DNA of 64,000 bases, from the NCBI RefSeq assembly GCF_947497915.1, contig NZ_CANMIJ010000001.1:1113611-1177610 (forward strand), in the 5' to 3' direction. The position numbers were made by a program, and so were the translations under genes. The notes beneath the pieces are model-generated. The model worked only from the letters and a program-made list of their open reading frames with translations, had not been told where the DNA came from and ran no database searches. Shown piece by piece: positions 44,492 to 54,654 of this stretch; position 1 is the stretch's first letter; every line of letters begins with the position of its first letter. This stretch comes from an uncultured Erythrobacter sp. Lineage in GTDB: Bacteria > Pseudomonadota > Alphaproteobacteria > Sphingomonadales > Sphingomonadaceae.

Positions 44492-45076
44492 ATGGTACGC
44501 AAGTCGCAGGCTTCAGACCAAGATGCAGGCAATAGCATCATCATCAAAAAGTACGCCAACAGGCGGCTCTATAACACCAGTTCATCAAGCTACATCACGC
44601 TAGATGATCTTGCGAAAATGGTGCGCGAAAACGTTGATTTTCAGGTGCTCGATGCAAAGACTGGTGAAGACATCACGCATTCCATTTTGACCCAGATCAT
44701 CATGGATGAGGAATCGAACGGCGGCAAAATGCTGCCCGTAAGTTTCCTGCGTCAGCTTATCGGCATGTATGGCAATTCAATGCAGAATTTGATGCCATCG
44801 TACCTCGAAGCGAGCATGACGAATTTTCGCGAGAACCAGTCGAAAATTCGCGAAGCTTTTGACAAAGGGATGTCGGCTAACCCTCTCGCTGCGATCCATG
44901 AAACGAACATGGCTTTGATGCGGGCAGCGGCGGAAACCCTCATTCCGGGCGCCAAGAAAGATACGAGCGCAAAACGTGCTGATCCGCGTGAAAAAAGCGG
45001 CTCGGATGATGAAATCGCGATCCTGCGAGAGCAGATGGCCGCGATGCAAAAGAAGCTGGACGACTTGGGTAAGTAA
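44492..45076 (+). CDS. phaR: Polyhydroxyalkanoate synthesis repressor PhaR
   Basis: About 194 residues. The N-terminus has the PHB/PHA accumulation regulator DNA-binding domain (IIIKKYANRRLYNTSSSSYI, the KKYxNRRLYNT motif), then a central domain with DITHSILTQIIMDEE, then a Lys/Ala-rich tail with a C-terminal coiled coil. PhaR represses phasin and synthase genes and responds to stored polymer. The ATG at 44492 has TTGGGGA five bases ahead. No pha synthesis genes are in the window. Confidence 0.92.
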   Translation: MVRKSQASDQDAGNSIIIKKYANRRLYNTSSSSYITLDDLAKMVRENVDFQVLDAKTGEDITHSILTQIIMDEESNGGKMLPVSFLRQLIGMYGNSMQNLMPSYLEASMTNFRENQSKIREAFDKGMSANPLAAIHETNMALMRAAAETLIPGAKKDTSAKRADPREKSGSDDEIAILREQMAAMQKKLDDLGK

Positions 45077-45120
45077 CGCCAAACGTCCGCGCGCATAAAT
45101 CATATCAGGAAGACCTCAAA

Positions 45121-46665
45121 GTGCCCAACATCCGCCACGCGATGAACGTGAAGCGCGAAGACGACTTCGCGAAATGGTATCAGGAAGTCATCACCGCTGC
45201 TGACATGGCCGAGGAGTCCGGCGTGCGTGGTTGCATGGTGATCAAACCGTGGGGCTACGGCATTTGGGAGCGCATTCAGCGCTTGATGGATGACCGGATT
45301 AAAGAGGCCGGCGTTCAAAATTGCTACTTTCCGCTCTTCATTCCGCTTGCGAATTTTGAACGTGAGGCGAGCCATGTTGACGGCTTTGCCAAGGAAATGG
45401 CTGTTGTTACGCATCACCGTCTCATCGCCGATGGCGAAGGCGGCCTGATCCCCGATCCCGAAGCGAAATTGGAAGAGCCGCTGGTCGTTCGTCCAACGTC
45501 CGAAACGATTATCGGTGATGCGATGGCGCGCTGGACCCAGTCGTGGCGCGATCTTCCGCTGATGATCAACCAATGGGCCAATGTTGTACGCTGGGAAATG
45601 CGAACCCGCATGTTTCTTCGCACGAGCGAATTCCTTTGGCAGGAAGGGCACACCGCTCATGCCAATAAGGAAGAGGCGTTAGACGAAACGCACCGCGCGC
45701 TTGAGATGTACCGGGCCTGCGTTGAGGAAGACATGGCATTGCCTGTCATCGCTGGTGAGAAGCCAGAGAACGAGCGTTTCCCGGGCGCCGATGAGACATG
45801 GTCGATTGAAGCGATGATGCAGGACGGCAAGGCGTTGCAGGCGGGCACGTCGCATTATCTTGGCACGAACTTCGCCAAGGCGGCGGGCATTCAATATCAG
45901 GACCGCGAAGGCACTCAGCAGCACTGCCATACAACAAGTTGGGGCACATCTACGCGCATGATCGGCGGGGTCATTATGACCCACGGCGATGATGATGGTT
46001 TGCGGGTCCCTCCGCGCATCGCTCCTTATCAGGTCGTCATTCTGCCAATGCTGCGTGATAAGCCCGAAGACGAAGCGACGCTGGCCTATTGCGAAGAAGT
46101 GCGTGCGGGTATCGCAGCTCAATTCTCGATGGGTGAGAAGGTTCGCGTATTGCTCGACAAGACACCGGGCAAGGCGACTGCAAAACGTTGGGACTGGGTG
46201 CGTAAAGGCGCGCCTGTGATCATCGAAGTCGGCCCGCGCGATATGGAAAATGGCAAAGTTGCCGCGATCCGCCGTGACAAAATGTGGAACATGGAAACTG
46301 GCAAACTCGCCAATTCCTTCCCAGAGCGCAGCGAGTTTATCGAAAGCATCCCTGCGCTTCTGGAAGACATTCAAAACAACCTGTTTGCCGAGGCGCGCGA
46401 TCGCCGTGACGCGAATATCAAGCGCGGCGTCACAGAGTGGAGCGAAGTCTCTGAGTTCTACAAGTCCGCTGGAAAATATCCCGGTTGGATCGAAGTCGAG
46501 TGGTCGAAGCCGACAGGCGACGCGTTGGCAAAGGTTGTCGAGCAGCTCAAGCAAGAGAAGCTGACAATCCGCAACGTGCCGCGCGGCAGTGCCCCTGCAA
46601 CGGGCAAGTGCATTTTCACAGGTGATGCCGCGGTCGAACGGATTCTGATCGCTCGCGCGTACTAG
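45121..46665 (+). CDS. proS: Proline--tRNA ligase, archaeal/eukaryotic-type (class 3)
   Basis: A 514-residue class II synthetase that charges tRNA-Pro. Motif 2 region reads RWEMRTRMFLRTSEFLWQEGHTAHA (cited by its ends), and HCHTTSWGTSTRMIGGVIMTHGDDDG (ends HCHTTSW and HGDDDG) contributes the active site. It ends in IARAY: a C-terminal tyrosine is the hallmark of the archaeal/eukaryotic-like ProRS. It lacks the INS editing insertion of E. coli-type enzymes. The start is GTG at 45121. It is 44 bases behind phaR. Most alphaproteobacteria use a different, shorter ProRS. Confidence 0.94.
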   Translation: MPNIRHAMNVKREDDFAKWYQEVITAADMAEESGVRGCMVIKPWGYGIWERIQRLMDDRIKEAGVQNCYFPLFIPLANFEREASHVDGFAKEMAVVTHHRLIADGEGGLIPDPEAKLEEPLVVRPTSETIIGDAMARWTQSWRDLPLMINQWANVVRWEMRTRMFLRTSEFLWQEGHTAHANKEEALDETHRALEMYRACVEEDMALPVIAGEKPENERFPGADETWSIEAMMQDGKALQAGTSHYLGTNFAKAAGIQYQDREGTQQHCHTTSWGTSTRMIGGVIMTHGDDDGLRVPPRIAPYQVVILPMLRDKPEDEATLAYCEEVRAGIAAQFSMGEKVRVLLDKTPGKATAKRWDWVRKGAPVIIEVGPRDMENGKVAAIRRDKMWNMETGKLANSFPERSEFIESIPALLEDIQNNLFAEARDRRDANIKRGVTEWSEVSEFYKSAGKYPGWIEVEWSKPTGDALAKVVEQLKQEKLTIRNVPRGSAPATGKCIFTGDAAVERILIARAY

Positions 46666-46737
46666 AGCGCTTTGGCTGGAACGTAATCCTTGCGTCGATG
46701 GTTGCTTTTGCAAACTATTGCCGCAAGAGTTTCCTGC

Positions 46738-48195
46738 ATGATCAAACGTTTCGCACTGACCGCCGCCCTTTTGTCTACGCCGCTTGCAGCGGATGACCAT
46801 TCAGCCACCTCTGCAGACGATGCGCTGGCTTCTGAAGTTTCCGAAGAGCGTCTGCGGTCGGACATGGACAAGATCGTCTCGTTCGGCACGCGCCATACCC
46901 TGTCGACGCAGACTGATCCCAATCGCGGCGTTGGCGCGGCGGTGAATTGGGCGCTGGATGAGTTCCGGCGCATTGGTGCGACTTGCAATGACTGCTTTGA
47001 AGTTACTTCGGTTGAGCGAGTGATCGAGCCTGACGGACGCCGAATTCCTGAGCCGACTTTGGTGCGGAATGCCGTTGCCATTCAATGGGGCAGCGAACGT
47101 TCAAAAGAAGTGATCATCGTCCAAGGGCACTATGATAGCCGCGTTACTGACCCTCTCAACGGAACGGACGATGCACCGGGCGCGAATGACGATGGGTCAG
47201 GCAGCGTCATGATTTTGGAAGCCTCGCGTATTCTGTCGCAAGAACAGTATCCATCGACAATCATCTACGCTCTTTTGACCGGCGAAGAACAGGGCCTCTA
47301 CGGCGCGCGCATTCTCGCCGATTGGGTGGAAGAGCAAGGCATGACCGTAAAGGCAGTGCTCAACAACGATATGATCGGCAATTCCTGCGGTTCCGATGGG
47401 TACTGCGATGCGGCAAATGTTCGCGTGTTTTCCGAAGGTTTACGCGCCGATTCGACCGAGCGCCTTCGCGCGCGCCAGCGCCGGTTCGGGGGTGAAAACG
47501 ATTCTCCTAGTCGCAACCTATCTCGCTGGCTCGATAATCTTGCAGCAGACAACCCGGAAGGGATGCAGGTTCGGCAAATTTGGCGCACAGACCGAATGGG
47601 CCGCGGCGGTGACCAGATCCCATTCCTCGACAAGGGTTATCCCGCCGTCCGTATTACTGTTTCGGTGGAAGATTATGACCACCAGCATCAAGATTTGCGC
47701 ACAGAGGACGGCGTGAAATACGGCGACACCGTTGACGAGCTCGATTTCGATTATCTAACCCGAGCCTCGCAACTAAATGTGCGCGCACTGCACAAATTGG
47801 CGATGTCACCGGTGCCGCCTGAATTGGGCGCGGATGCAATCGTAAAGACCTTCACAGAGCTATCTTGGGATGCGGTTGCCGGAAGCAATGCTTATCGCAT
47901 TTTCATGCGCCCGACCGATGCAAGCTACTGGCCAGAAAGCGCAGCTTTTACGGTAAAGCAGACCGCGAACCAGACTGGCGAATATACTTATGGCATCAAC
48001 AGCAAGGTCGATTTCGAACAAGTCGCTATGACGATTGCGGGTGATAAGATCAGCGTGAAGCTTTCCGGCGTGCGCGGGGATGATTGGTTCTTCGGCATTA
48101 CGGCGTGCAACGGCGACTATTGCTCGCCTGTTTCTACTGCGGTTCCAGGCGGCGCTTTCAGGCCTGTGGTGAAGCCCGAAGGTGACAGCGAGTAA
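46738..48195 (+). CDS. Secreted M28-family metallopeptidase with C-terminal beta domain
   Basis: A 485-residue exported protein with a signal peptide ending near LAADDH. The M28 aminopeptidase fold has two-zinc ligands in VQGHYDSRVTD (His, Asp), APGANDDGSGS (Asp), LLTGEEQGLYGA (catalytic Glu pair), LNNDMIGNS (Asp) and DHQHQDL (His). From about residue 360 a fibronectin-like C-terminal domain (FTELSWDAVAGSNAYRIFM) follows. It probably cleaves N-terminal residues from peptides outside the cytoplasm. The ATG at 46738 is the family-like start, beginning the signal sequence. Confidence 0.9.
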   Translation: MIKRFALTAALLSTPLAADDHSATSADDALASEVSEERLRSDMDKIVSFGTRHTLSTQTDPNRGVGAAVNWALDEFRRIGATCNDCFEVTSVERVIEPDGRRIPEPTLVRNAVAIQWGSERSKEVIIVQGHYDSRVTDPLNGTDDAPGANDDGSGSVMILEASRILSQEQYPSTIIYALLTGEEQGLYGARILADWVEEQGMTVKAVLNNDMIGNSCGSDGYCDAANVRVFSEGLRADSTERLRARQRRFGGENDSPSRNLSRWLDNLAADNPEGMQVRQIWRTDRMGRGGDQIPFLDKGYPAVRITVSVEDYDHQHQDLRTEDGVKYGDTVDELDFDYLTRASQLNVRALHKLAMSPVPPELGADAIVKTFTELSWDAVAGSNAYRIFMRPTDASYWPESAAFTVKQTANQTGEYTYGINSKVDFEQVAMTIAGDKISVKLSGVRGDDWFFGITACNGDYCSPVSTAVPGGAFRPVVKPEGDSE

Positions 48196-48218
48196 TCAGT
48201 CGTCCATAGCCGCGCTCT

Positions 48219-50513
48219 ATGGCCAAACGACAAATGAACCGCCCTGCCGGGATGCCGTCCCGCGAGCAGGTCCTCGAATTCATCCAAACTTCTAGCAAAC
48301 CCGCTGGCAAGCGCGAGATTGCAAAGGCCTTTGGTCTCAAGGGGCAAGAGAAAATCGGTCTCAAAAAACTGCTAAAGGATATGGCGGAAGAAGGTTTGAT
48401 TGACGGCAAGAAGACGGCCTATCAACAAATGGGCGGTGTGCCGAAAGTGACGGTTTTGCGCGTTGTTGCGATTGAAGATGGCGAGCCGATTGCGGAGCCT
48501 GAAAATTGGTCTCCCGATGCGCCGGGGAAACCGCCGCGCATTGTCGTAAAAGAGATGAAGGGACGGGGCGGAAAACGCGCTCCAGCTCTGAAACGCGGCG
48601 ACCGAGTGCTCTCGCGGACCGAAGAGCAAGAGAGCGGCCTTGTTGCGTTTCCAATGAAGAAACTCCCCGCGCGGACCGAGGGTATGATGGGCGTTGTCGA
48701 GATCGACAAGGCCGGCAAAGCATGGCTCGCACCAGTCGATAAACGCATCCGCCAATCCGCGCCAATCAAGGATGTGGGAGAAGCCGAGGCAGGGCAACTC
48801 GTCATTGCAGAGCGTATGGGCAATAGCGAGCGAGCCGGCCTGAAAGTCATAGAAGTGATCGGCGATCCACTCGCACCAAAAAGCTTTAGTCTGATTGCAA
48901 TTGCCAAGCACGGCATTCCTCAGACCTTCCCCGATACCGTCCACGAAGAGGCGGAGCGTGCAGCCAGCCTGACCCTTTCGGAAGAAAAGCGCGAAGATCT
49001 GCGGCATCTGCCCATCGTCGCCATTGATCCTGCCGATGCGCGCGATCACGATGATGCGATCTGGGCGGAACCGGATGGGCAGGGCGGTTTCAACGCGCTG
49101 GTCGCGATTGCCGACGTATCATTCTATGTCCGCCCCGGAAGCGCTTTGGATAAGGAAGCGCGCAAACGCGGCAACTCGGTCTATTTCCCAGATCGGGTCG
49201 TGCCGATGCTGCCCGAAATTTTGTCAGCAGATGTCTGCTCGCTGCGCGAGGATGAAGACCGCGCTGCCATGGCGTGCCACCTGCACATCAGCGGCGAAGG
49301 CAAGATCACAAAATTCCGCTTTACGCGTGCGATTGTCCGCATTCATCACAACATCCCCTATGAGGATGCGCAGGCGGCGGTGGATGCTGGCAAACCGCCG
49401 GAATACCTCGCCAATCTGTGGGACGCATGGAAAGCGCTCGCGGATGCGCGGGATAAACGTGAGCCGCTCAATCTCGACCTGCCAGAGCGGCGCGTGGTAT
49501 TGAACGACGCTGGTCAAATCGAAGAGATCGCGGTTCGAGAACGGCTCGATGCGCACCGCGTTGTCGAGGATTTCATGATCGCGGCCAATGTCGCAGCCGC
49601 AAAAGCTCTGGAGGCGAAGACCGCCCCCGTGGTTTACCGTGTGCATGAAACACCGAGCCGCGAAAAGCTGATCGCGCTGCGCGACTACATGGAGACCTTG
49701 GACAAGAAATTGGCATTGGGTCAGGTGATCAAGCCGGCTTTGTTCAATGCTATGTTGTCTGACGTTACCGAGGAAGCCGACAAAGCTCAGGTGATGGAGG
49801 CGGTGCTTCGTACCCAAATGCAGGCCTATTACGGCCCGTCAAATTCGGGGCACTTTGGCCTTGCGCTGGATTCATACGCACACTTCACATCTCCAATCCG
49901 GCGCTATGCCGATCTGCTCATCCACCGCTCTCTTGTTGACGCGTATAAGCTGGAGCAACCCAAGCCGAGCGGTTCGTTGCCTGATGCGAGCGGGCTGTCG
50001 GAAAAGGATCGCGCGAGCCTTCAAGAGATTGCCGATCAGATAAGCCAGACGGAGCGCCGCGCGATGGAAGCGGAGCGTGATACGATTGACCGTTATGTCG
50101 CAGCATGGCTCTCGGGCCGTGTTGGCGAGAACTTCGAAACGCGGATCACCGGCGTTCAAGGATTTGGCTTTTTTGCGACAATTGTCGGGCTGGGCGGAGA
50201 CGGCCTTGTTCCGGTTTCAACCCTTGGTGGAGAATATTTCCGCCACGATGAAGCGGCGCAAACGCTTACCGGTGTGGACACTGGAATGACCTATGCGTCG
50301 GGTGACCGCGTACAGCTCAAGCTGGCCGAAGCCAACGCGCTGACCGGAGCGCTCAAATTCGAGCCGGTTGATGAGGACGGCAACCCTATCGAGCAGCGCG
50401 GGCGGCGTTCCTATGACAAACGTCGCGGTTCTGGCGGTCCGAAGAAGGGTAAGTTCAAAACTGGCAAGCGCGGCAGGCCGGGCAATATCCGCCATCAAGG
50501 GCGCCGAAAATAA
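48219..50513 (+). CDS. rnr: Ribonuclease R
   Basis: A 764-residue 3'-5' exoribonuclease that degrades structured RNA and helps in tmRNA quality control. An N-terminal winged helix (GLKGQEKIGLKKLLKDMAEEGL, cited by its ends) is followed by cold-shock domains, the RNB catalytic domain with IDPADARDHDDAIW (metal-binding Asp residues) and YAHFTSPIRRYADLLIHR, an S1 domain near residue 650, and a basic Lys/Arg/Gly-rich tail. It lies 23 bases after the M28 gene. Confidence 0.97.
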   Translation: MAKRQMNRPAGMPSREQVLEFIQTSSKPAGKREIAKAFGLKGQEKIGLKKLLKDMAEEGLIDGKKTAYQQMGGVPKVTVLRVVAIEDGEPIAEPENWSPDAPGKPPRIVVKEMKGRGGKRAPALKRGDRVLSRTEEQESGLVAFPMKKLPARTEGMMGVVEIDKAGKAWLAPVDKRIRQSAPIKDVGEAEAGQLVIAERMGNSERAGLKVIEVIGDPLAPKSFSLIAIAKHGIPQTFPDTVHEEAERAASLTLSEEKREDLRHLPIVAIDPADARDHDDAIWAEPDGQGGFNALVAIADVSFYVRPGSALDKEARKRGNSVYFPDRVVPMLPEILSADVCSLREDEDRAAMACHLHISGEGKITKFRFTRAIVRIHHNIPYEDAQAAVDAGKPPEYLANLWDAWKALADARDKREPLNLDLPERRVVLNDAGQIEEIAVRERLDAHRVVEDFMIAANVAAAKALEAKTAPVVYRVHETPSREKLIALRDYMETLDKKLALGQVIKPALFNAMLSDVTEEADKAQVMEAVLRTQMQAYYGPSNSGHFGLALDSYAHFTSPIRRYADLLIHRSLVDAYKLEQPKPSGSLPDASGLSEKDRASLQEIADQISQTERRAMEAERDTIDRYVAAWLSGRVGENFETRITGVQGFGFFATIVGLGGDGLVPVSTLGGEYFRHDEAAQTLTGVDTGMTYASGDRVQLKLAEANALTGALKFEPVDEDGNPIEQRGRRSYDKRRGSGGPKKGKFKTGKRGRPGNIRHQGRRK

Positions 50514-50522
50514 CGCCGACTC

Positions 50523-50975
50523 TTAGACGCCGTGATCGGCATCCGTTTCGTCATAGTTGGACGGGATAATGTAGAGCGGACAGTGCAGTTGGCCTGCATG
50601 GGCAGAAAAATGCGTGACAAGCGGTCCGGGTGAGCTGCCCTTCGCCGCCCCCAAAATCAAAGCGGCAACCTCGCTATGAGATTCGAGGAATTCGCCAAGA
50701 ATTTTTTGGCCGTTGCCGATCTTCACAGAAATTGTGGGCATAATTCCGCTTTCGGCGAGCAAATTGCCCGCGACACCGTGCGCTAGCATCTCGGCGCGGT
50801 CGCGTGCTTCCTGTTCGATTGTGGCCTGAACTGCACCAAAAGCGCTGAAATTCTGCTGCCGAACAAGAGCAAGAATATGCACCGCGCCGTCCACAGCCAC
50901 GGCGCGGCGTGCGGCAAAACGCAACGCGGCGCGGGCCTCTTCACTTTCATCCGTGACGACTAGGAATGTGCGCAT
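50523..50975 (-). CDS. Universal stress protein (UspA family)
   Basis: A 150-residue protein. It opens TFLVVTDESEEARAALRFAARRA and has the nucleotide-loop-like GAAKGSSPGPLVTHFSAHA near the end, where G-x2-G-x9-G[ST] would bind ATP. UspA-type proteins help survival under starvation and stress. AGGAG is 7 bases before the ATG. It is convergent with rnr. Confidence 0.88.
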   Translation of the reverse strand: MRTFLVVTDESEEARAALRFAARRAVAVDGAVHILALVRQQNFSAFGAVQATIEQEARDRAEMLAHGVAGNLLAESGIMPTISVKIGNGQKILGEFLESHSEVAALILGAAKGSSPGPLVTHFSAHAGQLHCPLYIIPSNYDETDADHGV

Positions 50976-51090
50976 TAAAGCCTCCTGATAGAGCTATCCA
51001 ATCAAATGGTTTCGTATGCAAGGTCTTGTCCCGAGGCTGTGGATTCGCCAGAGACGTTACGGAACCGCCAAATGAGGGATCGAATACTCC

Positions 51091-52368
51091 ATGGCCATTG
51101 AAATCAAGATGCCTGCGCTGTCACCCACGATGGAAGAGGGGACGCTTGCCAAGTGGCTCGTAAAAGTGGGCGACACTGTCCAGTCCGGCGATATCATGGC
51201 CGAGATTGAAACCGACAAGGCAACGATGGAATTTGAAGCTGTGGACGAAGGCGTTCTCGCCGCGATCGCTGTGGATGAAGGTACAGAGAACGTCGCCGTT
51301 GGAACGGTAATCGCGATGCTTGCCGAAGACGGCGAGGATGCAGGCGACGTAAGCGCACCGTCGGCTTCTGCACCTGCTTCGCCACCAGCACCGGCACCGG
51401 CAAAAGAAGAGGCGGCACCAGAACCAGCGCCCGCCGCAACGCCATCACCTCCGCCAGCTCCTGCAGCTTCTGTATCTGGTGACCGGGTCATTGCTTCACC
51501 GCTCGCAAAGCGGATTGCAGGCCAAAAAGGTGTTGATCTGTCAGCAGTGACTGGCTCCGGCCCGCGTGGCCGCATTGTGAAGGCTGATGTTGAAGGCTTT
51601 GATGGGGCGAGTGCACCAGCAGCTAAATCGGCATCTTCGTCAGCGGCCACTGCAGTTCAGCCTGCGAGTGATTTCGATGCGCCATATGAAGAGCAAAAAC
51701 TCAACAATGTTCGCAAGGTTATCGCGCGGCGCCTGACCGAAGCGAAACAAGAAATTCCGCACATTTATCTTACCGTTGATGTGCGCCTCGATCCTCTGCT
51801 TGCTTTGCGCAAACAGCTCAACGCCTCGCTAGAAGCCGACAATGTGAAGCTTTCGGTCAACGATTTGATTATCAAGGCACTGGCCCGGGCGCTTCAGCGC
51901 GAGCCGCAATGCAACGTCAGCTTCCAAGGCGACGTGATGCATCAGTATAGCCGCGAGGATGTTTCCGTTGCCGTGGCAGCTCCGACTGGCCTGATTACCC
52001 CGATCATTCGCGATGCGGGCCGTAAAGGGCTTGCAGAGATTTCTCAGGAAATGAAGGAACTCGCCGGTAAAGCGCGCGAAGGCAAGCTTCAGCCGCATGA
52101 GTATCAGGGCGGCACGGTCTCTTTGTCCAATCTCGGCATGTTCGGCACCAAGCAATTCGATGCTGTGATCAATCCGCCGCAAGGCATGATCCTCGCAGTC
52201 GGTGCGGGTGAACAACGCCCTTATGTCGTCGACGGCGCGTTGCAGGTTGCAACAGTTATGAGCGTAACCGGTAGCTTTGATCACCGCGCGATTGACGGGG
52301 TCGACGGTGCCAAGCTCCTCGATCAGTTCCGCAACCTGATCGAAAATCCGATGGGGCTTGTGGTTTGA
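51091..52368 (+). CDS. pdhC: Pyruvate dehydrogenase E2, dihydrolipoamide acetyltransferase
   Basis: A 425-residue E2 core of the pyruvate dehydrogenase complex. One lipoyl domain carries the lipoylated Lys in [11 protein letters not shown]; a Pro/Ala-rich linker leads to an E3/E1-binding domain ([24 protein letters not shown], cited by ends) and then the catalytic domain with the His/Asp motif in [14 protein letters not shown]. The subunit is of the PdhC type. E1 genes are not in the window; E3 (lpdA) lies 0.9 kb downstream. A small gene follows, overlapping its stop. Confidence 0.95.
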   Translation: MAIEIKMPALSPTMEEGTLAKWLVKVGDTVQSGDIMAEIETDKATMEFEAVDEGVLAAIAVDEGTENVAVGTVIAMLAEDGEDAGDVSAPSASAPASPPAPAPAKEEAAPEPAPAATPSPPPAPAASVSGDRVIASPLAKRIAGQKGVDLSAVTGSGPRGRIVKADVEGFDGASAPAAKSASSSAATAVQPASDFDAPYEEQKLNNVRKVIARRLTEAKQEIPHIYLTVDVRLDPLLALRKQLNASLEADNVKLSVNDLIIKALARALQREPQCNVSFQGDVMHQYSREDVSVAVAAPTGLITPIIRDAGRKGLAEISQEMKELAGKAREGKLQPHEYQGGTVSLSNLGMFGTKQFDAVINPPQGMILAVGAGEQRPYVVDGALQVATVMSVTGSFDHRAIDGVDGAKLLDQFRNLIENPMGLVV

Positions 52369-52829
52369 CTTTAAGCGGCTGCCGCAACTTATTCTTGGCG
52401 ATCAGCGCCGCTGCCGTGCTTACCGGCTGTGCGCCTGATGATTACGACCGTGACGGGGTTTCTCCGACTGCGCGCGGCACCGAGAACAACACGCCTGCTC
52501 GTCCTGTTCAAATCGGTTTCGACGGGCCTCGATTTGATGCCTGTGCGGGCTATGGCAGGATCACCAACCTAAATCCACGCGGCGACAATTTTCTTTTGGT
52601 TCGCGCAGCTCCATCAGGCAACGCAGAAGAGGTGGACCGGTTGGGCCCGGGACGCGGCGTTTCTATGTGCCAGCAAGTCGGCAATTGGATTGGCGTTGTT
52701 TACGCACCGCTCAGCGATGAGCCAGTTGATTGCGGCACCGGTTCGCCTGTTCAAAGCGTGCGCATTTATGAGGGGCAGTGCAAGTCGGGTTGGATCAACG
52801 AAAATTTCGTCGAGTTGATTGCAGGCTAG
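52365..52829 (+). CDS. SH3-like lipoprotein
   Basis: A 154-residue exported protein starting at TTG within the pdhC stop (TTGA). A lipobox LTGC ends the signal. The mature part has an SH3-type stretch ([24 protein letters not shown] and NWIGVVYAP, with [12 protein letters not shown]) typical of bacterial SH3b domains. Several paired cysteines suggest disulfides. It is unrelated by function to pdhC but conserved in position between pdhC and lpdA in sphingomonads. Confidence 0.78.
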   Translation: MTLSGCRNLFLAISAAAVLTGCAPDDYDRDGVSPTARGTENNTPARPVQIGFDGPRFDACAGYGRITNLNPRGDNFLLVRAAPSGNAEEVDRLGPGRGVSMCQQVGNWIGVVYAPLSDEPVDCGTGSPVQSVRIYEGQCKSGWINENFVELIAG

Positions 52830-52832
52830 GTC

Positions 52833-53204
52833 ATGACCACTCGCGACCCTCAAATCCGCGCCACCGCTATGCCGACCGATCTCAACCCCTATGGCGGGGT
52901 CTTTGGTGGTTGGTTGATGGCACAGATGGCTCTTGGAGCAGGGTCTCTCGCGAGCCGAGTGGGGCAGGGCAAGGCAGTTGTCGTTCACGCCACAGACTTC
53001 ACCTTTCCCAGCACAATGGAGCTTGGCGATGAGTTGAGCGTCTATTGCGAAATTGCCGCCAAAGGGAACACCTCGCTCACAATCCAAGCCGAAGGTGTCG
53101 GGCGAGCGCGCGACAGTGAAGACACCGTTACCGTGTCACACGGGACATTCAAATTTGTACTGCTGGATGAGAATGATCGTCCGCGAGCAGTTAACGCCAC
53201 ATAG
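52833..53204 (+). CDS. Hotdog-fold acyl-CoA thioesterase
   Basis: A 123-residue protein with the acyl-CoA thioesterase hotdog signature: MPTDLNPYGGVFGGWLMAQM (Asn/Gly loop) and VVVHATDFTFPSTMELGDEL. It probably hydrolyses acyl-CoA to free acid and CoA, as the YciA type does. It lies between the SH3 lipoprotein and lpdA with gaps of 3 and 18 bases, so it belongs to the pdhC-lpdA transcript. Confidence 0.88.
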   Translation: MTTRDPQIRATAMPTDLNPYGGVFGGWLMAQMALGAGSLASRVGQGKAVVVHATDFTFPSTMELGDELSVYCEIAAKGNTSLTIQAEGVGRARDSEDTVTVSHGTFKFVLLDENDRPRAVNAT

Positions 53205-53222
53205 AATTCAAAGGGATAAGCA

Positions 53223-54635
53223 ATGTCAGGCAGTTATGATGTCATCGTACTCGGTTCAGGGCCCGGTGGATATGTCGCGGCAATTCGCTGCGCGCAGCTT
53301 GGGCTAAAAACCGCTATTGTAGAGCGCGAAAACCTGGGCGGCATCTGCCTCAACTGGGGCTGCATCCCGACGAAGGCGTTGCTGCGCTCTGCTGAGATAA
53401 AGCACTATATGGATCAGGCGGCCTCTTATGGCTTGAAAGTTGCTGGCACGATTGAGGCTGATCTGGATGCAATCGTGAAACGCAGCCGCGGTGTTGCGAA
53501 ACAGCTCAATCAGGGCATCGGGCACCTGATGAAAAAGAACAAGATCGCCGTTCACATGGGTGAGGGCACGTTGACCGGCCCAACGTCGATCACTGTTAAA
53601 GGCGAAAAGGGCGACGAGAAGCTGAGCGCCAAACACGTCATCGTTGCAACGGGTGCACGAGCGCGTGATTTGCCGTTTGCACCAGCCGATGGAAAGCGCG
53701 TTTGGACTTATAGGCATGCGATGGTTCCGCCTGAAATGCCGAGCAAACTGCTCGTAATCGGTTCGGGAGCGATCGGTATTGAGTTCGCCAGTTTCTATAA
53801 CGATATGGGCGTCGATGTGACGGTTGTCGAAATGCTCGAGCGCATTGTGCCTGTTGAAGATAAAGACGTATCGACGTTCATGGAAAAGAGCCTGACGAAG
53901 CAAGGCATGACCATCATGACAAGCGCGGGCGTGGAAGACCTCAAAGTCGGTGCCAAGGGCGTGACTGCCAAAATCAAGGACAAGGCTGGCAAGGTCACGA
54001 CAACAGAATACAGTCACGTAATTACCGCGATCGGGATTCAACCAAACACCGAGAATATCGGGATCGAAAAACTGGCTGACCTTGATCGCGGGTTCATCCA
54101 AATCGACCCATATTGCCGGACCAAATCGAAGGGTTTGTGGGCCATTGGTGATTGTACACCGGGCCCGTGGCTCGCGCATAAGGCCAGCCACGAAGGTGTG
54201 ACCTGTGCAGAAGCGATCGCGCAAGAGCTCGGCAACAAGGATGTTCATCCGCATCCTCTCAATCGGGACGCGATCCCCGGATGCACCTATTGCCACCCGC
54301 AAATCGCCAGCGTTGGTCTAACCGAGGCAAAGGCCAAGGAAGCGGGTTACGATCTGAAAGTTGGCAACTTCCCATTTATCGGGAACGGCAAAGCCATCGC
54401 TCTTGGAGAAGCGGAAGGCTTCATCAAAACCGTGTTTGATGCCAAGACCGGCGAACTTTTGGGCGCCCATATGGTTGGCGCGGAAGTCACCGAGCTGATC
54501 CAGGGCTACACGGTCGGCAAAACGTTGGAGACGACGGAAGCAGAATTGATGCAGACTGTGTTCCCGCATCCGACATTGTCAGAGATGATGCATGAAAGTG
54601 TCCTCGACGCGTATGGCCGGGCGATCCATTTCTAA
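53223..54635 (+). CDS. lpdA: Dihydrolipoamide dehydrogenase (E3)
   Basis: This 470-residue flavoprotein reoxidises lipoyl groups of the pyruvate and 2-oxoglutarate dehydrogenase complexes with NAD+. FAD-binding LGSGPGGYVAAIRCAQLG, the redox disulfide GGICLNWGCIPTKALL, the NAD-binding VIGSGAIGIEFASFY, AIGDCTPGPWLAHKA and the catalytic FPHPTLSEMMHE are all present. SD-like AAGGGATAAGC precedes the ATG. It converges on the GGDEF-EAL gene, with an inverted repeat GCAAAGTC/GACTTTGC (54655-54682) between them. Confidence 0.97.
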   Translation: MSGSYDVIVLGSGPGGYVAAIRCAQLGLKTAIVERENLGGICLNWGCIPTKALLRSAEIKHYMDQAASYGLKVAGTIEADLDAIVKRSRGVAKQLNQGIGHLMKKNKIAVHMGEGTLTGPTSITVKGEKGDEKLSAKHVIVATGARARDLPFAPADGKRVWTYRHAMVPPEMPSKLLVIGSGAIGIEFASFYNDMGVDVTVVEMLERIVPVEDKDVSTFMEKSLTKQGMTIMTSAGVEDLKVGAKGVTAKIKDKAGKVTTTEYSHVITAIGIQPNTENIGIEKLADLDRGFIQIDPYCRTKSKGLWAIGDCTPGPWLAHKASHEGVTCAEAIAQELGNKDVHPHPLNRDAIPGCTYCHPQIASVGLTEAKAKEAGYDLKVGNFPFIGNGKAIALGEAEGFIKTVFDAKTGELLGAHMVGAEVTELIQGYTVGKTLETTEAELMQTVFPHPTLSEMMHESVLDAYGRAIHF

Positions 54636-54654
54636 TCGAAGATTGAAACTGCCA

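Noticed and set aside
45679..46800. Minus-strand frame of 373 codons opposite proS
   Set aside because: proS is complete on the plus strand; the antisense frame is Arg/His-rich and matches nothing known.
53304..54302. Minus-strand frame of 332 codons opposite lpdA
   Set aside because: Shadow of lpdA, with no recognisable domain.
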